A stretch of 7,878 bases of DNA. It comes from an uncultured Collinsella sp. (GTDB taxonomy: Bacteria; Actinomycetota; Coriobacteriia; Coriobacteriales; Coriobacteriaceae). The notes under the pieces were generated by a model. The model was not told the DNA's origin and searched no databases. It saw only the letters and a list, made by a program, of their open reading frames with translations. Below are positions 1-6,665 of the stretch, piece after piece (position 1 is the first letter of the stretch; each line of letters starts with the position of its first letter). The translations under genes and the position numbers were made by a program. The DNA lies in the NCBI GenBank assembly GCA_900545165.1, contig UQYA01000081.1, positions 1-7,878 on the forward strand, read 5' to 3'.

Positions 1-13
1 GTATAAGAGACAG
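1..13. other. Tn5/Nextera mosaic-end adapter remnant
   Basis: The first 13 bases, GTATAAGAGACAG, are identical to the last 13 bases of the 19-bp Tn5 mosaic end used in tagmentation libraries (AGATGTGTATAAGAGACAG). Lying exactly at the edge of the window, they are almost certainly untrimmed adapter rather than genomic DNA. This implies that the window starts at a contig end and that the gene running into this edge is cut by the assembly, not by biology. The frame of the kinase gene happens to stay open through these bases, but the four codons they give should not be translated. Confidence 0.93.
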
Positions 14-811
14 GATCTCGACTTCGCGGTCGGCAGCACCAACGTGCGCGAGGTGAACGACGTCCTCGCCGCGATGGACGCCATGCGGGCCTCCCTCGCC
101 GAGTCGCTCGAGGCCCGCTGGGCCGCGGAGCGGGGGCAGCGCGAGCAGGTGGCGTCGCTCGCCCACGACCTCAAGACGCCGCTCACCGTGCTGCGCGCCA
201 ACGCCGACTTCGTGGCGGAGGAGCTGGAAGACGAGAAAGACGCCGACCTCGCGGCCGCCGCGCGCGACATAGCCGGCAGCGTCGAAAGGCTCGACGGCTA
301 CGTGCGCCTGCTCATCGAGGCCTCGCGCGGGTCCGGCGGGGCGGAGAGGGCCCCCATGCGGCCGGCCGAGCTCTGCGAGCAGGTCCTCGCCGAGGCCGCC
401 CAGATCGCCCGGGCGCGAGGCGTGACGCTCGACGCGGCCACGGGACCCGCTGTCGCGGGCGCGCCCGAGGCCCCGCTCGACCGAACCGCCCTGGCGCGAG
501 CCGCCGCGAACCTCGTGGCCAACGCCGCCGAGCACGCGCGCTCGCGCGTGGTGGTCTCCTGCGACGTCGCTGGCGGCCACCTCGTCATCGAGGTCGCCGA
601 TGACGGACCGGGCTTCTCTCCCGCCGCCCTCGAACGCGGCTGCGAGCGCCTCTTCACAGACGATTCCTCCCGCTCCTCGCGCGACGGAGGCCGCCACTAC
701 GGGCTCGGCCTCCACGCCGCCTCCGAGGCCGCAAGCGCCCACGGGGGCTCCGTCTCGCTCGCCAACAGCCCCTCGGGCGGCGCGGTGGCCACCATCGCGG
801 TCCCCCTGTGA
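14..811 (+). CDS. Sensor histidine kinase, C-terminal part (5' truncated by contig end)
   Basis: This is the cytoplasmic transmitter part of a two-component sensor kinase that would autophosphorylate on histidine and pass the phosphate to a response regulator. The frame is open from base 14 with no start codon of its own; the GTG at 44 is an internal Val. Residue numbers here count from that Val. The first residues (DLDFAVGSTNVREVNDVLAAM) look like the end of a HAMP-type linker. The HisKA H-box SLAHDLKTPLT has its histidine at about 41. The HATPase_c domain follows with an N-box NLVANAAEHA (about 156-165), a G1 box DDGPG (186-190), an F-box-like RLFTDD and a G2 box GLGLH (220-224). The membrane and sensor segments and any partner regulator are missing because the contig ends. 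The H-box resembles VanS/BceS-type kinases. The signal is unknown. Confidence 0.93.
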   Translation, partial: DLDFAVGSTNVREVNDVLAAMDAMRASLAESLEARWAAERGQREQVASLAHDLKTPLTVLRANADFVAEELEDEKDADLAAAARDIAGSVERLDGYVRLLIEASRGSGGAERAPMRPAELCEQVLAEAAQIARARGVTLDAATGPAVAGAPEAPLDRTALARAAANLVANAAEHARSRVVVSCDVAGGHLVIEVADDGPGFSPAALERGCERLFTDDSSRSSRDGGRHYGLGLHAASEAASAHGGSVSLANSPSGGAVATIAVPL

Positions 812-836
812 GGGCCTGACGACTCAGGCCCTCACA
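807..836 (+). terminator. Stem-loop at the end of the kinase gene, possible terminator
   Basis: A perfect 13-bp stem (807-819 pairing with 824-836, core GAGGGCCTGA / TCAGGCCCTC) with loop CGAC overlaps the TGA stop at 809-811. Its position and strength suggest a 3'-end structure for the kinase transcript. No T-run follows, so it is not a textbook intrinsic terminator and may act only in RNA stabilisation or with Rho. Confidence 0.5.
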
Positions 837-898
837 CCGGCGTGCCTCGCAATCAAACGCTGCCCGGATAATAATGCCCGTTGCAGGGATCGCCCTGT

Positions 899-979
899 CT
901 AGTCGCCGCCCATGTGCATGAGCATGTCAGCGATGCGAGTCGCCATCTCGTCCGCCGCTGCACGGATGTTTGTTGATGT
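899..979 (-). pseudogene. Possible C-terminal remnant of an unidentified gene
   Basis: On the minus strand an open stretch of 26 codons runs from just after an in-frame TGA (980-982) to a TAG at 899-901. It reads ...NIRAAADEMATRIADMLMH then MGGD. Codons mostly end in G or C, and the peptide looks like an amphipathic helical protein tail. There is no start codon with a ribosome-binding site. Immediately after the stop on the minus strand comes a small hairpin, CAGGG-CGAT-CCCTG (897-884), as at a gene end. It may be the tail of a gene lost by deletion, perhaps once downstream of the DUF2958 gene. The stretch is short enough to occur by chance, and the family is not recognised. Confidence 0.2.
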
Positions 980-1044
980 TCACTAAGAAGCGGTCCGAGT
1001 GATCACTGGGAAATAAGCACCGTGAGCACGAAAAATTGAGCAGT

Positions 1045-1113
1045 TTAAGCAAGAGGGCCGTGCCCCGGGGACTTGCCGAATCTGCCCATGGCGTCAAACT
1101 CGTCCATCTCCAT
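1045..1113 (-). CDS. 22-residue small ORF behind the DUF2958 gene
   Basis: An ATG at 1113-1111 opens a 22-codon frame beginning MEMDEFDAMGRFGKS and ending at TAA (1047-1045). It starts 4 nt after the DUF2958 stop. A strong Shine-Dalgarno, GGGGGAGG, sits within the last codons of that gene, with 7 nt between GGAGG and the ATG, which suggests translational coupling. Either this is a genuine microprotein or it is the intact 5' end of a larger gene that has lost its body; sequence just beyond it is less GC-rich and has no good coding frame. No homologous family is recognised. The start signal is convincing, the function is unknown. Confidence 0.4.
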   Translation of the reverse strand: MEMDEFDAMGRFGKSPGHGPLA

Positions 1114-1117
1114 GGAG

Positions 1118-1417
1118 CTACCTCCCCCTGACGGCGCTAAGCGGCTTCGGCTCGAAGTGCTCGTCGCGCTCGACGGCGGCGAACCCCATTTGGCGGTTCA
1201 GCTCCTCCATCTCCTTGATGCTGAAGTAGCCGAGCTCGTCGTCATAGCCCTCGACGAGGCCGAACGCCTCGTCCGTCCCATCGAACTCGAGCAGCCACCA
1301 GTCCCATCCGTTCACGCACGAGAAGTAGTGGGCGTGGACTGTGGGGGCTTCCGCGCCGTCTTGCTCATAGAGCCTCGGCAGCCCCTCCGCAATCTCCCTC
1401 GTCATCAGCTCCTGCAT
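1118..1417 (-). CDS. DUF2958 domain protein (99 aa)
   Basis: A small protein of unknown function of the DUF2958 type, which is common on plasmids and integrative elements. The recognisable family pattern is the start MQELMTREIAEGLPRLYEQD, the central HAHYFSCVNGWDWWLLEFDG, then FGLVEGYDDELGYFS, and the end FEPKPLSAV. The frame is open up to 1525, but ATG 1417-1415 is chosen. GGAGG lies 5 nt upstream of it, and family members begin directly with the M-x-E-L-M/L-T segment. An ATG at 1453-1451 with AAGGGCG in front is a weaker alternative. The gene lies on the same strand as res but 389 nt downstream, with structured DNA between, so it is probably a separate transcript. It hints at a mobile-element background. 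No catalytic motif can be pointed to. Confidence 0.8.
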   Translation of the reverse strand: MQELMTREIAEGLPRLYEQDGAEAPTVHAHYFSCVNGWDWWLLEFDGTDEAFGLVEGYDDELGYFSIKEMEELNRQMGFAAVERDEHFEPKPLSAVRGR

Positions 1418-1466
1418 GTCTTCCTCCGTTTCCGGGCACGCTGCCCTGAACATCTCGCCCTTGCGG

Positions 1467-1520
1467 GCAAAGCCGAATGGCGGCGCCGCGCGTCGTCGTC
1501 GGCTTTGCTCCCTGCAAAGC
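1467..1520. repeat. Paired inverted repeats upstream of the DUF2958 gene
   Basis: GCAAAGCCGA (1467-1476) is an exact inverted copy of TCGGCTTTGC (1499-1508). The second arm can instead pair with GCAAAGC at 1514-1520 (stem GCTTTGC/GCAAAGC, loop TCCCT). The two mutually exclusive hairpins lie next to the larger structured element at 1540-1615. On the minus strand this is the 5' side of the DUF2958 gene, so it could act in its leader RNA or be part of a DNA-processing site. Confidence 0.5.
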
Positions 1521-1539
1521 TGCACCGGAGCGAAGACGG

Positions 1540-1615
1540 GTCAAGGGAGTCCATGACGACCTCCGCCAACCGGAGCGAAGCGGAGGTTTGTGCGGGGTCT
1601 CATGGGCCCCTTGAC
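1540..1615. repeat. 76-nt compound inverted repeat with internal hairpin (possible oriT/sso-like site)
   Basis: The outer arms GTCAAGGG (1540-1547) and CCCTTGAC (1608-1615) pair exactly. The next arms CCATGA (1551-1556) and TCATGG (1600-1605) also pair. Inside is ACCTCCGC (1559-1566) with GCGGAGGT (1580-1587) and a 13-nt loop. A 12-bp direct repeat, ACCGGAGCGAAG, occurs at 1524-1535 and again within the loop and arm at 1569-1580. A further TAGCGGAGGT copy of the inner arm lies at 1622-1631. Nested arms plus repeats next to a DUF2958 gene are the kind of architecture seen at plasmid or ICE transfer and single-strand origins. No relaxase or Rep gene is in the window, so the function is inferred only. 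Confidence 0.5.
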
Positions 1616-1806
1616 GCGGCGTAGCGGAGGTGCCACCCGCGTAACGGATACGAGATCACGACCGGCGAATGCCACCGAAACGTTGGAAATCATTGGTCAA
1701 GACTGAAGAGGGGCGGCCGCCCCTAACGGACGGCCACCTTAGCGAGCCTTGCTAATTCGGTTCTGGTATATGATCCGAGACGCCCGCCGGGCAAATCCCG
1801 ACAATC
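1616..1806. other. Non-coding stretch downstream of res
   Basis: No credible gene is seen here. A 50-codon minus-strand frame from ATG 1693 has no ribosome-binding site and runs through the structured element, so it is not called. The stretch contains a perfect 16-bp palindrome at 1709-1724, a small hairpin TTAGC/GCTAA (1739-1743, 1751-1755) and GCCC-GCC-GGGC (1782-1792), 15 nt past the res stop. The last could help end the res transcript, but no U-run follows. Confidence 0.4.
1709..1724. repeat. Perfect 16-bp GC palindrome
   Basis: AGGGGCGGCCGCCCCT is fully self-complementary. It has no adjacent T-run on either strand. It lies between res and the DUF2958 region and may be a protein-binding site or a transcript-end structure. 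Confidence 0.5.
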
Positions 1807-4716
1807 CTAGTGATAGTCGTTTGCGAAGGAACCGTAAAAGAGCGCCTTACAGTCGACATCGCTGTAGCCCATCACGGCATCCTGCACATCGGATCGCAAG
1901 AGGTTGAGCACCTTGTACACACCCTCACCCATATCCCCGACAAAGAGCACCTGCTTGAACACGTCGGGATAATCGCGCAGATAAGTCACATAGCCCCTAA
2001 TCTTTGCCAGCGTGTCGCCAAGGAACTCGCCATGAGGGTCAACGATGGACGGCCTGATGACGCCCTCTTCATCCTTCACGAAGAAGAGAAAGTCTGGATG
2101 CAGGGCTTTGCGTCCCACCGAAGACACGTACGGGATTGAGAACGCCTTGGCAGACATGCTGCCCGACGGATTGCGATAGAAGGCAACTGTGCGATTCTTT
2201 GCCAATTCGTTCCTAACGATATAGTCTTCCGCCGGGTTCAGATCGAGCGGGCAGAGGCCGTCCTCTTTCTGCACGATATGGCACGGATATTTTGCGAAGT
2301 CGTCCGACGTGCTGGTAGACGTGGGCCACTCTATCTTTGTGAGACGCTTGCCCTCGGTTTCACGTGCCAGCTCGTCGTAGCGCTGCTTTGCCGCGTCGTT
2401 AAGGTAGTCATAATCGCCAGATCCATCGACATTATCGAAGTATTCCTTTCGGCATTGAGCCGCCCAGCTCTCGAGCGCATCAACGATGGCCTGCGTGCGC
2501 ACCGCTGCGGCAAGACGCAGGTCGCACTCGGGCCGCCCAAGCTCCTTGAAGTTGGCGCGACGATACTCATTCGCAAACTCCTTAGTGAAATGCATGTCGG
2601 CGTCGCGGGCGGCCTTTCTGAGGCCCTCGGCGTCCGTGCGGGCCTCCTCCTGCTCCTGGTCCTCGGTCTCGTTGAGCTTGTCGAGCGTGATCTTAACGGT
2701 CTCGGCAACCTCTACGTCGTGTTTGGTTTCGCGGTACTCGTCCTCGTTAGCAACGATGTATCCCTTGAGCTTCTGGACGAACTGTTTTTTCACGTCGGCC
2801 GCGGCATTGACATCGAGGCCAGTCTCGACAAGCAGAGTCGCCGTCTTAACCAGGCTCTGGAATTCGTTCCTGGCCTTCTTTGGAATGCGCTGCACGGGGA
2901 TGGAATCGAAGGCTGTGCGGATGCCCTGCCACTCCTGATGCGTGAAAGACTGCTCGCGTTTGGTGGGCGGCTTGGGCTTTGCCATGGGCACGGGCTTTAC
3001 GACCGAGACGGGCTGGGTCGGCTCGGTCTGTGCGGAACTTGGCTCAGGTGTCGCAGGTTGCTGCGGGGCAGACGCTGCAACGTAGTTGCCCGTTGCGGGC
3101 TGAGGCGCCAGCCCCGCTTCTGGCGCCGGGACGTCGACGGGCCTGACCGCCGAGGCAAGCGAGGGCTGCGCTCCCTGCATGTCCAACGGCTCCTGAATCG
3201 CGATGCCGGCAAGCGGCGCCTGGTAGCCGGGTTGTGCCTGCCGCGCCGCCTCGATGGCCTTCTCGTTCTCCTCGTACGCCTTGAGCTCCTGTTGGTAGTC
3301 GGCTTCGGACTTGGGCGCAGCCGCCGTGATAGTCACGGGGTTCAGAACGATGTTCTGCTTGCCGATGGAGCTCTCGCCCATGTCATCCTTGCGGCCCATG
3401 AGGTAGTCGACCACGTCCTGAGTGCTCTCGGGATTGAACTGGGGCAGGTAGCAGGCGACGGAGTTCAAAAGATCATCGGATTCGATGCGCCGCGCAAGTG
3501 GAGTGCGTACCATACGTCCCACGAGCTGTGCGATATAGGTCGAGTCCGAACGCCTGCGCTGAGAGAAGATGACCTCCGCTCGAGGGCAGTCCCATCCGTT
3601 GGAGACAGCCTCCTTGGCGAAGAGCACGCGAATGCGCGAGGTGTCCTGAACGAACTCGGGCTCGACATAGGGGATGAGGTATTTTCCCGCCGCGATGTCC
3701 TTATGCTCGCCGAAGACGTTGGCGAACGACATTACCTCGGAAAGGCCGGGAACCAGACCCGTGATCTGGTCGCACATCTCAGCCAGGGCCGAGCTGCTCA
3801 CGTTGTCCGCCGCTTGGATGAGCAGCAGCGGGTTGACGGGACTCTCGCCCTCGCGGGCACAGTACTCGCCCCACTCGCGGCAGGCCAAGGCATAGCGCTC
3901 GCACGCCATAGTGAGGTACTGGTGCTCGACTGGGTCGTCCTTCTCTGGCACGCGCAACTCGATGATGTCCTTGAGCAGACCTGACTCCTGGACCTCGCGA
4001 GGGGTCACAGCGACCTTCGGCATACGCACGCGATCGGCGCGCTGGTCCATGGCCGCCTCGAACCTCTGCGGTGTGGCGGAAATCCCGACGACGACGGGCA
4101 TCGCGGCCCGGCCATCAAGCCCATCAATAAGGTTTGCGTAGATAGTCGCCGTGCCGCGCTCGCTCGAGGCATTGGCGCCCAAGCCGCGGTGTGCCTCGTC
4201 GATGAACAGGTAGAGGTTGCGCTCGGGGTCCCTGATGGTACGGTCAAGGATGTCCCAGAACACACGCCCGGAATTGGCCTCACCACCTTTGGTGAGCAGG
4301 CCATTCTTGCTGAGCAGGTCCTTGCTGAGGAAATAAACGTGACGGGGCTCGAGAATATCGTGCGCGGCTCCGAAGTCGTTGGTAATCGTGACCAGATGGC
4401 GTCTATCGAGAACGCTGTCTGCGAGCTTGTCCGACACATTGGAGAAGCGCACGCCCGTCTGCTCGTTCAGACTCGGGGAATCAGAGAGCCAAAGGACCAC
4501 GGCGTTCTCGTCGGGAACGAGGCCCAGATCGTCGTCTCCGAAGAAGAGCGCTTCGATGGCTGCCGCGCACATGACCGTCTTTCCCGAGCCCGTGGGGGAT
4601 GCGAGGCATATCGAGGACAGCTCGCCGTCCTGCTCATAGCGTCGACGCATCGACTGCAACTTGTTCACCAGGGTCGCGACGGCCCCGGCTTGAAAATCCT
4701 TAAGTTCGACTCTCAT
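1807..4716 (-). CDS. res: Type III restriction enzyme Res subunit (helicase/nuclease, 969 aa)
   Basis: The ATP-dependent DNA translocase and cleavage subunit of a type III restriction-modification system; it works only in complex with Mod. The superfamily 2 helicase motifs are complete: Walker A SPTGSGKT (40-47), DEAH box FIDEAH (171-176), SAT (213-215), motif V near VSNGWDCPRAEVIF (371-384) and motif VI QLVGRMVR (397-404). A Pro/Ala/Gln-rich linker covers about 495-590. The C-terminal nuclease region reads HPDFLFF (873-879)...IVDPHG (891-896). The length matches known Res proteins such as EcoP15I (about 970 aa). The start ATG 4716-4714 follows the mod stop by 2 nt and has GAGGT upstream in GTGAGGTAAACATG; the longer frame up to 4854 overlaps mod and has no support. 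The classic PD-(D/E)XK lysine is not evident, since DPH stands where D/E-X-K is expected. Confidence 0.94.
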   Translation of the reverse strand: MRVELKDFQAGAVATLVNKLQSMRRRYEQDGELSSICLASPTGSGKTVMCAAAIEALFFGDDDLGLVPDENAVVLWLSDSPSLNEQTGVRFSNVSDKLADSVLDRRHLVTITNDFGAAHDILEPRHVYFLSKDLLSKNGLLTKGGEANSGRVFWDILDRTIRDPERNLYLFIDEAHRGLGANASSERGTATIYANLIDGLDGRAAMPVVVGISATPQRFEAAMDQRADRVRMPKVAVTPREVQESGLLKDIIELRVPEKDDPVEHQYLTMACERYALACREWGEYCAREGESPVNPLLLIQAADNVSSSALAEMCDQITGLVPGLSEVMSFANVFGEHKDIAAGKYLIPYVEPEFVQDTSRIRVLFAKEAVSNGWDCPRAEVIFSQRRRSDSTYIAQLVGRMVRTPLARRIESDDLLNSVACYLPQFNPESTQDVVDYLMGRKDDMGESSIGKQNIVLNPVTITAAAPKSEADYQQELKAYEENEKAIEAARQAQPGYQAPLAGIAIQEPLDMQGAQPSLASAVRPVDVPAPEAGLAPQPATGNYVAASAPQQPATPEPSSAQTEPTQPVSVVKPVPMAKPKPPTKREQSFTHQEWQGIRTAFDSIPVQRIPKKARNEFQSLVKTATLLVETGLDVNAAADVKKQFVQKLKGYIVANEDEYRETKHDVEVAETVKITLDKLNETEDQEQEEARTDAEGLRKAARDADMHFTKEFANEYRRANFKELGRPECDLRLAAAVRTQAIVDALESWAAQCRKEYFDNVDGSGDYDYLNDAAKQRYDELARETEGKRLTKIEWPTSTSTSDDFAKYPCHIVQKEDGLCPLDLNPAEDYIVRNELAKNRTVAFYRNPSGSMSAKAFSIPYVSSVGRKALHPDFLFFVKDEEGVIRPSIVDPHGEFLGDTLAKIRGYVTYLRDYPDVFKQVLFVGDMGEGVYKVLNLLRSDVQDAVMGYSDVDCKALFYGSFANDYH

Positions 4717-4718
4717 GT

Positions 4719-6665
4719 TTACCTCACCGCATCCTCGGCGGCAATCTTGAACGATTGCAGGTAGTTCTCGTACAGGCGGACGACGTCGAGCCCAGGCAGT
4801 TGTGCCTTGACGGAGGCGTATCGAGCCGTGTCGTCCGTGATCACATAGGCGCACCTTATGCTGGCATTCTGCTTGACGGAGTCTATGAAAGCGCCGACCG
4901 AAGCAAAGTCGAAGAGAACGGCATAGGCGTCGGCCATGGCAAAGCCCGGCTGCTCGTGCTTGATGATGCTGCCGCGCGAGCCAGCGCGCAGCCAGAGCAG
5001 GGGCGCGATCTCCTCGAAGGCCACGCCCAGCTCGACGGCGTCTGGGTCTTCGTAGGTGAGGTCAAAGAAGACGGCGTTCTCCTCGAAGCCGTCGGCCATG
5101 GGGAACTCGTCGGTGAACTTGTAGTCACCCTTGATGGGGTCACCCTCGGGCGTCTTGCCCGTGATGGCCGCCGTGACGCGAGGCTTGGTAACGTACTGGC
5201 AGATGCCTAGCGCCTCCCATTCGGGGTCGCCTTGGCGAAGACCGCGTTTGGCGAGCTTTTTGGATTCGTCCTCGGAGACCTCGTTATTCGTGACGCTGAT
5301 GGAGCGTCTGCGCCCGCCGTCCTGATGGTTCAGACGCATGACGGCATGTGCTGTGGTGCCCGACCCTGAGAAGAAGTCGACTACAAGGGCATCGGGCTTG
5401 TCGGCGACAACGGAAGCGATTGAGAGCTCGGTCGCATAGAGGGACTTCGGGAAGCTGAAAGATCGATGGCCTAGGAATCGTTTGATGTATCGACTTCCAT
5501 ATTCTCCAGCTGAGAATTGAGCTCCCGACCAAACTGTTGTTGGTATTGCAGTCGCCTCGCCAACCGCCTCGAGAATCGCAGACCCGTCATCGCGCCTGCC
5601 TACGATTTTCAACTCGCCTTTTGCAAGCCTGTCTTCTTGAATATTGGCAAGATAAAGGAGCGTGTATCTATCGTTCTTCTCATCATATGTGCTTACTCGG
5701 GCAAAACCCTTGTCCAGCTTCTGTTTTAGCGTGGACTGCGACATATGCCACGTGGCTTCACGTCCATCAGGGCGGATGGGCCAAATTGCGCGCAGCCCAT
5801 CAACGCCTGGCACCGCGTGATAATCCATTTCACGAGGAATGCTATCGCCAATCGCCTCTATGGTTCGGCTTCTCTCGTTGATGTAGATTGGATAAAAGAG
5901 GTTAGGCCGATCGCTTCGCGCCGAATTGGAACCGCCTCTCAGCAGCCACTCCCAACGTACTTTACGTTGGGAGCGGCTGCTCGACGCGTCATCAGCCACT
6001 TTTCCCTCAAGTTCTCCGAACTCAACGGAATAGAGTCTGCGGTCCACTTGGCACGGCGCGGCGGTGCCAAAAAAGCAAAAGACAGCGTACTCGTCAGCTC
6101 TCTTGAACTGGTTGCCACGGGCGACCCCGTTCTTGTTTATGGTGATTGAAACCGTCTGGATACCGGTCGCGTTGGGAAAAACGCTCTCTAAAAGAAGCTC
6201 AAGCCTTGCGTACTCCTTCTCATCGATCGTCACGATGAGTACGGAATCGTTGGGGTTGAGCAGCTGCTTGGCGAGCTTGAGGCGGCGCTCCATGAAGGCA
6301 AGCCACTTGGAGTGGCGATAGGCGTCGGAGCCGTCGACGTAATCGTTGTTGTATTTCCAGTCGCGGGCGCCAGTGTTATAGGGCGGGTCAATATATATGC
6401 AGTCCACTTTGCCTGCATAGGCAAAGGCCAAGGTTTCAAGAGCATGGTAGTTTTCGCCGTTAATGACTACCTGATAGGGCTTATCGCCACCGCGCTCGAC
6501 ACGCCCAGTCTCTCTGAGGCCAGAATAAATCGGCTGGTCATATTCAGCAACAGGCACGACATCGTCGACAGCAACGGAGCGGGGCTCGCATTCGTTTTCG
6601 TCATATGAGGGCGATTGATATGGCTTTAGATCAGCAACCCCCCCCGAACGGTATTTACCAACCAT
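4719..6665 (-). CDS. mod: Type III DNA methyltransferase Mod, main frame (N-terminus in a different frame)
   Basis: The sequence-recognition and adenine-N6 methylation subunit of the type III system, used both for self-protection and to guide Res. Motif order is that of the beta class: the catalytic DPPYNTG (93-99) first, a long target-recognition region (about 165-420), then the AdoMet-binding DFFSGSGTT (430-438). The 648 codons from ATG 6665 contain every catalytic motif, but this ATG has no Shine-Dalgarno: AACTCCCAACTGCT precedes it, and the nearest GAGGA is about 20 nt away. The sequence in this frame before SVAVDDVVPVAEYDQPIY is naturally preceded, in related Mod proteins as I recall them, by the domain found in the overlapping frame 6626-6901. 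The real gene is therefore 4719-6901, broken by a G8 run at 6638-6645. With nine G it would encode 727 residues. Part of the recognition region is noticeably less GC-rich than its flanks. Confidence 0.93.
   Translation of the reverse strand: MVGKYRSGGVADLKPYQSPSYDENECEPRSVAVDDVVPVAEYDQPIYSGLRETGRVERGGDKPYQVVINGENYHALETLAFAYAGKVDCIYIDPPYNTGARDWKYNNDYVDGSDAYRHSKWLAFMERRLKLAKQLLNPNDSVLIVTIDEKEYARLELLLESVFPNATGIQTVSITINKNGVARGNQFKRADEYAVFCFFGTAAPCQVDRRLYSVEFGELEGKVADDASSSRSQRKVRWEWLLRGGSNSARSDRPNLFYPIYINERSRTIEAIGDSIPREMDYHAVPGVDGLRAIWPIRPDGREATWHMSQSTLKQKLDKGFARVSTYDEKNDRYTLLYLANIQEDRLAKGELKIVGRRDDGSAILEAVGEATAIPTTVWSGAQFSAGEYGSRYIKRFLGHRSFSFPKSLYATELSIASVVADKPDALVVDFFSGSGTTAHAVMRLNHQDGGRRRSISVTNNEVSEDESKKLAKRGLRQGDPEWEALGICQYVTKPRVTAAITGKTPEGDPIKGDYKFTDEFPMADGFEENAVFFDLTYEDPDAVELGVAFEEIAPLLWLRAGSRGSIIKHEQPGFAMADAYAVLFDFASVGAFIDSVKQNASIRCAYVITDDTARYASVKAQLPGLDVVRLYENYLQSFKIAAEDAVR
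5941..5981. repeat. Near-perfect 41-nt hairpin inside mod
   Basis: The arms AGCAGCCACTCCCAACGTA (5941-5959) and TACGTTGGGAGCGGCTGCT (5963-5981) are reverse complements at 18 of 19 positions, separated only by CTT. The structure lies in the target-recognition part of mod (residues about 228-241, SSSRSQRKVRWEWL). A stem this long in coding DNA is unusual. It could form in the mRNA or in single-stranded DNA, or it could be the product of a template-switch event. Confidence 0.85.

Noticed and set aside
995..1014. Possible att-like copy of the guaA 3' end (ACTGGGAAATAA versus GAGTGGGAATAG)
   Set aside because: The match is too short and broken to support an attachment-site duplication; no integrase is present in the window.
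1418..1525. 36-residue extension of the DUF2958 protein
   Set aside because: Arg-rich and falling in the repeat-rich segment; the ATG at 1417 with GGAGG 5 nt upstream matches the family start.
1073..1624. 183-codon plus-strand frame over the DUF2958 gene
   Set aside because: Antisense shadow of a recognised gene, and it runs through the inverted repeats with no start signal.
2278..3984. 568-codon plus-strand open frame opposite res
   Set aside because: It lies antisense to a clear Res gene with all helicase motifs; its composition (Arg/Leu/Gly runs) is what a GC-rich antisense frame gives, and no domain is recognisable.
4189..4764. 191-codon plus-strand frame opposite the res start
   Set aside because: Antisense to the conserved Walker A and DEAH regions of Res and to the mod end; no recognisable product.
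4717..4854. 46-residue N-terminal extension of res
   Set aside because: It overlaps the 3' end of mod in another frame. The ATG at 4716 has a ribosome-binding site and begins the natural MRVELKDFQ sequence.
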